This document shows, in pieces, positions 56,001 through 64,000 of a DNA stretch of 64,000 nucleotides (the first letter of the stretch is position 1; each line of letters opens with the position of its first letter). Below the pieces are notes generated by a model, which worked only from the letters and a program-made list of their open reading frames with translations, ran no database searches and was not told the DNA's origin. The position numbers and the translations under genes are program-made. This stretch comes from Neolentinus lepideus HHB14362 ss-1 (lineage: Eukaryota > Basidiomycota > Agaricomycetes > Gloeophyllales > Gloeophyllaceae). The DNA lies in the NCBI GenBank assembly GCA_001632425.1, contig KV425574.1, forward strand, positions 34,705 through 98,704, in the 5' to 3' direction.

Positions 56001-59000
56001 GCCGGCGCTGTGTTGCCTCGATCTTACTTCACGAAACTCGATCAAGTCCTGTCCTTCTCTCCACATTATGTCCCGGCACTTGCTGCTTACGTCGCGCACT
56101 CTGCGTACCCAGAATTGGTGTATCTTTCGGTTAAGATAATGTCTTCACTCGCAGAGTCATCCGCGTTCACGAACTTGGCTGCACTGATCGAGAAGAACAG
56201 CGACTCTGAACGGATACTAGATGGGTACAGGCGGCTCTTGGAAGCAGATAGCACGGAAGGCGTCGAGAATGCAGCAACAGCAGCTGAGCAATGGACAGGT
56301 GCTGGCGCAGTGGATCCTGAAGTCATTCCCGCTTCTTTGGTTCAGGCAACGAAGCTAGCAGCTTTGGACCTCTTCATCGAGAATGCACAACCAGGTCGCC
56401 CTTATCCTAACATTGCACACTTCCTTTTATTGGGTGGCACAAGTCACGATCACCAAATCGAGGACCCTCATGCGCTCAATGCTCGTGCTACAAGTATTCA
56501 CGTCATATTCGAGGCAGTCATGACAGGTATTCCTGTCTTAAAGGGCAATCGCAAAGAGCGCAACAGACTATCAACTAGGCACATGAAGCCGTTGTTTGTT
56601 GCACAGCCTGGACTGGCAGAGCGCTTTTATCGCGTGGTTCAAGAGCTGTGTGCGCATCCGCAAACCTCGGATTTCGCTATGCGATATTTGCGGACCCGTG
56701 AAGATTTCTTTGCCAGGCAGCTCGCTGCTGTGACGTTCAAGACGCCGACTTTCGAGGAAGATCCTTTCATTGAAGTCATGTACTCTGATGGCACGCGGGT
56801 GATTACGACTGCGCCCGCCTTATGCTCTTTCCTTCGCCTACGCTCTTGGATCATTGACATGGCTGCCCTCGAACTTCACGTTCTGACGAATAAGGGTCAC
56901 AAAAAAGCTGCATCAGACTTGCTTGCGATTGTCTTCGGTCACGAAGAATATGATGACGGGACTGGAACAGGCTTCGGTGCTTTCAACGAAGTGGGACAGT
57001 CTCATAGCCGTGTCATCGAGTTCTTACAGTCCTTGAACTTTGATTGGTTGGACAGCGTCTCATCTGAGCCTGTCAAGCTGGAATTCTTCGGCCAGTTGAA
57101 TTTACTCTCTTGCGTGCGTCCTGATGACACAGGTTGTGAAGTTGTCGATGAAGCAGCCGTACTGTCCCTCCTCGCCGATACTCGTCGTGCTCTGAATGTA
57201 CAAGGACGAATCATTACCCCGGCGCATATCCAGCAACTGGCTGCGGAAACAAACTACGTTTTACAGAGCTGTGTAGCTGAGAACCATCGCCGGAAAGTGC
57301 ACTATGCTGTCTCTGCTGGTTATGAGTCGTGGAGGCGATTGCTAGACATGACACTCATGAAGTGCTTCACGCAATTGCCTCCAGATGGTCGTGAGAACAT
57401 GTTGTTTGATCTCCTTCACGCCCTGCCCATCGCGATTCGCTCGCCAAACGTCGAAGAAGGCACAGACGTCTTGCTTTCGGAAGCTATACTGTCGTGTATC
57501 ACGAAGCTCAGAGAAGACAGAAAGCATCAAATAATCGTGCAGTCAGCAGGTGGTGATGTTGACGCAAGTGCTTTGCCCCTAGAGCGATTAACTGCTCTAC
57601 TGCGTAATCTCTTGGATATAATCGTGGACAGTAACGGTAACGAGTTCGTACGAGGCAATTTGTACGCTGCATTGATAAACTACCAGCACTTGGTGGCTTC
57701 CAAGACTACAGAGCCAGATGCAGATATGGGCAATCTTGCTGCATCGTTGCTCACTTCATCGATCCAGGACGACAGTCTGTTCGGTAGTCAAATGACCATT
57801 GTTCCCTCGACAAGCCAGAAGAATCGTCACACCACAACTACTTTGAACAGCGTCAGTCTCGCAGTGCTCAAAGGTACTGCAGACCGACTTACTGCAGTCG
57901 TAGCTCGCGATGCTATCGACGGCAGTGAAGTCTGGAAGACAGTTGCATTCATGCTGCTCGACGCTTTGTTGCATATGTTCCGAAAGGAACCGCACAATTA
58001 TGTGTTGACGACCTTGGTGAGGCAGGGCGTCCTTTCAAACATCGTTGCGGGTATCAAAGAATTGGATATCCTGCTGCAGTCTGTTTTGGAACCTGAGCCT
58101 GGTATGTTTAGCAGCGCTACACAGTATCTTCCAGTTGCTCACCTTCGTATAGATGATCTCAATCCGCTGTATGTGTACGAAGCCAAGATGTCAATGTTGA
58201 TGCAAGTTGCCCAGACACGTCAAGGAGCTGAGCGCCTCCTCGAGGCACAGATTTTACGCGTGCTCGCTCAGTGTGATTTCCTGGATGCTCGACCCGAGCA
58301 AAACCAGGCGTTCATTGGTTAGTGTGATTCCGGTGCATTTGTGCCATTATTCTGATCCAGTCATCCAGACCAGGATAGTTTCTTACCTTCTGCAATAGAA
58401 CGATATCACCAGCTCTTTATGCCTGCCTTACATACTGTGGATGCAATCTTAACAACCCTTGGATCCCAGCATGCCAGCGCGTCTAAGCAGGTGAACCTTT
58501 ACCTCCCGTACCGGTGCTGCTTCAACTAACTGTTTGTCAGACACTCGAATTCCTGAACAGCCATCGGGAAACTATCATCATACTTCTGAAAAACGAGTCC
58601 TCGACAGTCTCGTTGTCCATGGTAGAAGAGATCCATCTCCTGATATCGCTCTGCGTAGGTGTCTTACCTTTGATTCCTAAACCAGAACTGGTGGGTCACT
58701 TCTCATTAATCTCTACATGTTCTCACGACTTCGTAGCTTTCTGCAAGTTCAGGTTTCGGTGGTATTCATACTGCTGTGCTTAGTCTAGCTGCTAGAGGCC
58801 TCATAGCCAAACGATGGCTGGACAATGTGATCCCCCAGACAGATTCTGAGAGGCGAGACGCATCCACTTATGCCCCAAGTGCGTAGATATTTGTGCTGTG
58901 AAAGCTTCACCTAATAATTCCATTGACAGGACAAAACTCTACGACGAAATTCCAGCTTCCTATCAGGCAAAGGGGACGTATGCTCCTTCGGTCATTAGTC

Positions 59001-59941
59001 GCTTATCTTGGAGCAGCCAGCAACTTCACGGGTGAGTCCTTCATGGCAGAACTGACTTTTTTTGTCCTGATGGAACAGAATAGAGCCAGAGTTCACCCTC
59101 GTATTGTCCCCTGTCACAACCAGTTCATTTAGAGAAGACCGAGCAACACAGTACCAATGTACGTTCATCTGCATTTCGCCTCACTTCACGAGACTGACAA
59201 CGTCTGTAGCGACTGTGCCCACCGTCGATAATGCTATCGAAGCACTGAACGATGTCTACGCGGATCTGTCTAATACGCTAAATCAGATAGCAGATATCGC
59301 AGCTGAACTCGCGAATCGAAATCACATCCAACTGGACCATGTACAAGAGGTGAGTGAATACTGTTACAAGGAACGGCATAGCTCTCGAGCTAGACTCAGA
59401 TCCTGGGGATGTCCGATACGGAATTTTTGGACGAGCTTGACTTGGGACAGAAGCGCACGCTAGTCTGTCGAGTACTGGAAAACAATTTGGGTGAATCCAG
59501 AAGAGCCGTTAACATTCTGCTCAGTACGTATAAAGTCTCTCTGACTTGATTCTTCGTGCTTACCTTGCGTGGCAGCCACGATAGAGATGCTCACGCTCCT
59601 ACTATGGCGGCATATATTGCAATATTCTGAAGGCATCGATATTGGCAGCCTGCCACCGAAATCATCTTTGGCACAATCTATGCGATTTGTATCCGCTCCG
59701 GACGGCCAGACGTTCCGTGCAGAGGTCGGCCGAAAACTTGGGCCTGTGTTACAACAGCTCGCATCGCTCGAATTCGTACGTGCTCGCCAATGTCGCTCCC
59801 CAACTCTTATAACCTAATGAACCGCACGCACAGGATTCTAATATCTCCAGCCGCGAATGGCGCTCCAGCAGGGCATACATTGAGACTATGACCCGCAAGC
59901 TGATGGACATCACCGATCCTCCGCAACAAATTGGGTTCTGA
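53036..59941 (+). CDS. NUP192: Inner-ring nucleoporin NUP192 (human NUP205 family)
   Basis: Twelve exons (53036-53207, 53256-53702, 53758-58317, 58369-58490, 58541-58690, 58737-58878, 58930-59031, 59084-59158, 59210-59349, 59400-59523, 59576-59775, 59834-59941) give 2113 aa, within the Nup192/205/188 range. The sequence is a continuous alpha-helical solenoid with no membrane segment. N-terminal cues are [35 protein letters not shown] and [18 protein letters not shown]; the last is strongly Nup205-like. It scaffolds the inner ring of the nuclear pore with Nup93/Nic96 and Nup53. Exon 3 alone is 4560 nt, while the last third is cut into nine small exons. It is convergent with SFT2, the stops being 89 bases apart. 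Confidence 0.93.
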
Positions 59942-60030
59942 GCAACCTGCCCTGATCTGTTTGTACATCTTGTCAAATTTGTAGTTATTAGTAGTATTGC
60001 TGTCCTCGGTGCTTTGCGATGAAATACATG

Positions 60031-60930
60031 TTACAATGGTAGGAGACTGCCTGCGCCTCGGAAGGCCATCTGAGAGCCGAAACGGAGCGTCTGTATGCCT
60101 CCGGGAAAATATGCGAGAACGTAAGAAATGAGAGCGACCACCTGTATCAGGGTCAGTGAGACGGCCTGCAGTCAATTGTATGATCGAGAGAGTACCTGAA
60201 TCACAGCAAATATCAAGGAACCAATGTATGAATGGGCCTGCATGGGATTGGGATATGTTTAGAAACCTGGGAATATGTGCGCAGCCAGGAATACTCACCC
60301 CCAACGAGAAGTATAGGGTTAACCCAAGGCTGGAGAAATACGCCAAGGAGAATGGAAGTCGTTCCTTTGATAGTAGATGCTTTACGTGGTTTATGGGACC
60401 AACAAGCACCGAGAATCTGTTCCACGTACAGCTTTAGTGGCTGCAGACGCAGCGTAGTGACGTTGACATACCCAAACATAACGAGCAAGCTCCCCAAGCT
60501 AGGATGTACTTTGACATTTAGACTGTCAATGAGAGGATACACAGACGCACCTGAACGCAAGAGCGAACTTGGCGGGTCGTAATGCCAATAACGGCATCGT
60601 GAAGAACGCCACCAAGAAACAGACTACGGCGCCCAGCAAACAGGCCCCAAATCCTAGTAATCTGCTCTTGTTTCAGTCACCTACCTTATCCCCATTCTCA
60701 CTGCACACGCACCTCTCCCATCTCGACAGCGCGAAATACGCCTCCTCCTCGTTCGATCGCTCGCTCGAGCGCAGCGGGACGTACCCGCCGCCTATTGCAT
60801 TATAGAACCTGCTGAATGGGTTTGCAGACGGCGCGGACTGTTCCTGGGACTCGTCTGTGTTGTTTCTAGCCCAGCGGAATTGCGAGAGGTTGGCACGGAA
60901 GTTCTGTTCGGTGGTTGGAGGAGGAGCCAT
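60031..60930 (-). CDS. SFT2: SFT2-family Golgi membrane protein
   Basis: Six exons (60930-60713, 60661-60551, 60498-60472, 60416-60299, 60237-60196, 60141-60031) encode 208 aa. A hydrophilic N-terminus with [17 protein letters not shown] leads to four membrane helices: [31 protein letters not shown] with [32 protein letters not shown], and [19 protein letters not shown]. It ends with [14 protein letters not shown]. This is the standard Sft2/SFT2D arrangement. In yeast the protein helps endosome-derived vesicles fuse with the Golgi, alongside Got1. Exon 3 is 27 nt. Frame and motifs are continuous across all five introns. Confidence 0.93.
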
Positions 60931-62154
60931 CTGAGCTGAGCGCGTCTACTGCGTCCCGGCTGTGGAGGGTTCGCCATGTGGTCTTGGGTTACCTAATAGG
61001 GAAGCGCAGATTCCCTTTTAGGCATTGTTTTCGAATCACAGCGTTAGGTGAATGTTTCTTCCGTCTTTTTGATACTCTCCTATATGGAACGGGCACAGAC
61101 GGTTGGGCACTTATTACATGTCCTCTCAAGTCATCCTGCACGATGCCGAAGCATCAAGGTTGACTCATTGCAACCCCCGGCGTCTCCCGCGGCATTCTTT
61201 GTGGTATTTCTTTCTATGCTCGAGTTTCCACGAACGAAGTGTATGTTACAACGCTACGCTATTTCATTTGACCGCCAGGCTCGCAATTTTTCAGATGTCA
61301 GCACAAGCTAAGTGGAAAATCTTGTAACAGCCGCTCTCGCAATGCTCGGCTTCTGTGATTGCTCTATTCCTGAGTCATATGGAGGCGTCGACGGACCAGC
61401 ACCTGAACTTGGCGACCGTATGCCACTTTGTAATGTGCTCAGTGCCCACAAGTGAGCAATACAGAGGATCTTCTAGGTCGAGTACACGCTCCATTGTGAA
61501 TTGACATCTGTCGACCTGTTCTCGAGTTTCGAAGCATATACAATAGATCACTTATTCTACCATCGAACGAGTGTTTTCCGCATGCTCTTAACGCCTTTTT
61601 CCCCTTATCACACTGATTTTGCCTATGCGACTTCTGGATGCTGAAGTCTCCTTAGACTCTTGACGACAGTGTCGGAAATTTCCGAACGGCCCTTGCAAGA
61701 CCCTGCAAGGCCCGGCAAGGCTAACTATTCTCTGAGAATGCCCGGATCATTGTAATGGTCTTGCCATGCGCCTTGCCATGGACTTCTAAGGTCCAAATAT
61801 CACGGAATTGCCTTGTCAGGTCATGGCAAGCCGGTCTCAAGGTCCCCCAAGACTTTTCCCTTGCAAGGTGAATCGGGTTTTACTGACAGTCGTACCGATA
61901 CTGATGATATGCGCACAGATGTGCCAACCCCGATTCCTGGTGATTCTGCGAGACAGTATGCTTTGATGCAAAGGTCGGTGACTGAAATATTTCCGAAGAC
62001 TTCTAGTCGAGATGTCTCTCTAGGTAACGTCTTCAATAAGAGCATAGCATATATATTGACATGGTGACATAGTAGTGGCATATGACATAAAACATAAAAC
62101 ACAGCAGTATACTGCCCACACCGCTTCCTTTCCCGCTTGCTTGTGTGAAGATGC
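60931..62154. repeat. Intergenic interval with CCTTGC/GCAAGG repeat cluster
   Basis: No gene is supported. From about 61690 to 61868 the short word CCTTGC or its complement GCAAGG occurs repeatedly, including the palindrome CCTTGCAAGG (~61859-61868) and CCTTGCCATGG. A perfect palindrome CGGAAATTTCCG sits at 61673-61684. The cluster looks like the end of a decayed repetitive element or a dense binding-site array. No coding remnant accompanies it. Confidence 0.45.
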
Positions 62155-63258
62155 TTAGGCCGTCTTCCGCTTGCGTTTCGCAGGGATACTAGTCTTTTCC
62201 GACTCCTTTGCCCTGGACCTGGTTGTTACGCCGGACGTCCCAGCTGTCTTCCGTTTACTGGAATCCGCAGTAATTGGCTTCGGAGTCGCCTTCCGCTTGG
62301 CTAGGCCACCAGTATTTACCTTCACTGATTTGTCCGGCGTGACGATATTCTGTGTAGGCCCAGGTCTGGGACCCCATCCTAAGAACCATCCATCCGACAA
62401 ACATTCTCTGGATGCCAGCATATGCAGGTACCATATTGCCAGCAAAGCGGTCAGCTCCCCCTGGGCTTCTGGATAACAGTTCTTTCTACGGAGAGATGAG
62501 ATTCGGTAAGCGCAATGGTAATCAAACAACACTCACACTCTAGGACCGAGTCTCCAGTTTTGCAGAGGCTGCTTGTGTCGCGTCAGCGGTATGGCTTCCG
62601 ATATCTCTATCCTATTGTCTTGCCCCGTTTGTCGGCGAGCGCACACAAGCTCCTTGTCGGTTATAATGTAACCCCAGCGGCACATGTGCGCCTTCATGTA
62701 GAAGAGAAGCTGAGAGAGCACCTGCTTAAACTCCATATTGGCTTCGTAGTTGCGAAACTCTGTCTGCGTCATATCGGAGGACCACTTCCACGAGACCTTA
62801 ACTTCTCCCGGAAGCCGATTGAGGCGAAACTCCATCGGTATCTTGGCTGACACCCGCGCCGCCCTGTCTGGTTCACTTCTTGGGTCTCGCCTGCAGGAAG
62901 AGCCAACATCACAGAATATCTTGACGTGGCCACGAGGGACGTTAGGCTGAAAGCTAGCGTCCAGAACGCGTCGGACATGCGGCCAGAACACGCTCTCTAG
63001 CCTCATTTCTGTAGTGCGCTCGTTGTTGATATAAGGCTTTGTGGTCGAAGTGGGCCGCTTCTCCACCTCTCTTTCAAGACAAAATGCAAATGAATCATTC
63101 ACAATTGTCTCGAACGTCAGGTCCCAGTGCCCTACTTGACGAATGTCTTTGTAACTGTAAGAGGCGCTACGCGTATTCGGGCCACTTTTGGTGTTATTCT
63201 CGATAAGTTTAGGTATCTTTGTTTTTGTCACATAGTCGAAGATTGTAATTGTGTCCAT
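62155..63258 (-). CDS. PD-(D/E)XK nuclease-like protein with basic nuclear tail
   Basis: Two exons (63258-62537, 62485-62155) give 350 aa. The core resembles a fungal PD-(D/E)XK-type domain: GHWDLTFETIV, an acidic EPDRAA, the strand LPGEVKVSWKW with the E-x-K pair, FKQVLSQLLFYMKAHMCRWG, YIITDKELVCARR, then ELTALLAIWYLHMLAS. The C-terminal ~55 residues are Lys/Arg-rich (for example KRKATPKP and SIPAKRKRKTA), as in nuclear localisation signals. The real substrate is unknown; the family is mostly uncharacterised and abundant in fungi. The frame stays open upstream to 63453, but MDTITIFDYV is the best start. It is divergent from the partial gene at 63566. Confidence 0.72.
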
Positions 63259-63565
63259 GATTATGGTGAGCCTACAAGGCTGGGAGATGATGAGTGAGGA
63301 CCCAAAGTCCAGTGGCAACTCACTTGATCCTGGAGATAAGGCACAGAGGGAAGAGGTGCTGAATAAAATAGGTGCGGCTAACGACAACCGCTGTTGCAGA
63401 CCATTTATACTCCGCCAGAGTCGTGTTGTGGCTTGCTGTGGCCGGTACACCAAATGCGGTAAGTTGTGGCAAGCACGTGATCTCGGAGTTCGAATTTGAA
63501 TCGCATTGTTTCACCGCGCACGCGCCGCCGAGACTTGACGTTCACCACCATCTACCATCATCATA
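63259..63565. promoter_or_regulatory. Divergent promoter between nuclease-like and basic protein genes
   Basis: The two start codons face away from each other across 307 bases. The interval includes an open minus frame that may be an upstream coding extension. No specific motif is identified. Confidence 0.4.
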
Positions 63566-64000
63566 ATGGCTGCTCAACCTACTAGGAGATCTCCTCGCAT
63601 TCTTGCGCTGTCTACTGTTGCAAATCAACAGCCAGCTTCTCCGTCCCGTGCGATGGCCCCTGCTAAACATTGCAAGTTGTCGTCTACTCGTTGCTCGAAG
63701 AGGAAGGCTCCCGTTAAGGACACTGATGTCCCGAGTACGAAGGATTTACCGCGTCCTTCCAAGAGGAGACGCCTGGATGCTAGTATATACACGGTTCGCT
63801 CTGAACCTGACCCTCAATATCTTGCACCTGCGGCCATCGCCAAGGCGCGGAAGAAGTACTTCGCAGGCCATTTCAATCCATTTCATAACCTGCCCATCTG
63901 GGGCGAAAACCCTTACTATGCGATTTGGAAGGGATATGAGTTACCAGATCCGAAGATTCACACCCTGCCACCCATGGATCCCCCACCACCTTTGAAAAGA
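63566..64000 (+). CDS. Basic, probably nuclear protein, 5' part (runs off the window)
   Basis: An open frame from ATG 63566 continues to the window edge (145 codons) without a stop. The N-terminal ~85 residues are Ser/Pro/Lys/Arg-rich with MAAQPTRRSPRIL at the start and clusters SKRKAP and PSKRRRLD that look like nuclear localisation signals. A more ordered segment follows (RKKYFAGHFNPFHNLP, NPYYAIWKGYELPDP). No domain is recognised. The divergent position next to a nuclease-like gene, and the similar basic composition, hint at a functional pair. Confidence 0.6.
   Translation, partial: MAAQPTRRSPRILALSTVANQQPASPSRAMAPAKHCKLSSTRCSKRKAPVKDTDVPSTKDLPRPSKRRRLDASIYTVRSEPDPQYLAPAAIAKARKKYFAGHFNPFHNLPIWGENPYYAIWKGYELPDPKIHTLPPMDPPPPLKR

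Noticed and set aside
1..64000. CRISPR array, prophage, operon or prokaryotic origin
   Set aside because: No regularly spaced direct repeats and no phage or bacterial genes; the dense introns and gene content are eukaryotic.

Overview
The window is nuclear DNA from a filamentous basidiomycete, most likely an Agaricomycete. Genes on both strands are cut by many short introns (mostly 40-70 nt, GT-AG, with CTRAY-like branch sites). The gene set is fungal, and several families are typical of mushroom-forming fungi (a C1-domain LISK kinase, F-box/LRR relics, a basidiomycete-type multi-pass membrane protein). No operons, rRNA, CRISPR array, intact transposon or viral gene were seen. All exon models were joined by eye from splice signals, frame and family motifs. 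For every intact multi-exon model the summed coding length is an exact multiple of three.

Layout, left to right. At the left edge is the 3' end of a gene with two SUMO-interacting-like motifs. Next are TSC2 (minus, 1738 aa, RapGAP), a gene-poor 2 kb, a predicted membrane protein (plus), an NCS1 nucleobase-type permease (minus), a TKL/LISK kinase with a C1 domain (plus), an ACOT9-type acyl-CoA thioesterase (minus) and two tandem aldo-keto reductases (plus). A 2.9 kb stretch of decayed repeats follows, then a 13-exon multi-pass membrane protein (plus), a DUF89/ARMT1-type phosphatase with four micro-exons and one oversized intron (minus), BolA2/Fra2 (plus), a FluG-N-like amidohydrolase and an uncharacterised 708-aa protein (both minus), and an MCT-type MFS carrier (plus).

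The second half starts with a SET-domain gene that looks pseudogenised (minus), F-box/LRR remnants on both sides of a GABA/choline-type APC permease, ER BiP/Kar2 with HDEL (plus), NAA30 (minus), the 2113-aa inner-ring nucleoporin NUP192 (plus) and SFT2 (minus). After a short palindromic repeat cluster comes a divergent pair at the right edge: a PD-(D/E)XK nuclease-like protein (minus) and a basic nuclear-looking protein running off the window (plus).

Most genes are unrelated housekeeping or metabolic functions. Loose functional links are: BiP and SFT2 in the secretory pathway; BolA2 in iron-sulfur and iron signalling; TSC2 in TOR control; and an amidohydrolase, an unknown enzyme-like protein and a carboxylate-type carrier that could form a small catabolic neighbourhood. 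No clearly new defence or mobile system was identified. The best leads are the uncharacterised 708-aa protein beside the amidohydrolase, the micro-exon and giant-intron structure of the DUF89 gene, and the nuclease-like divergent pair.
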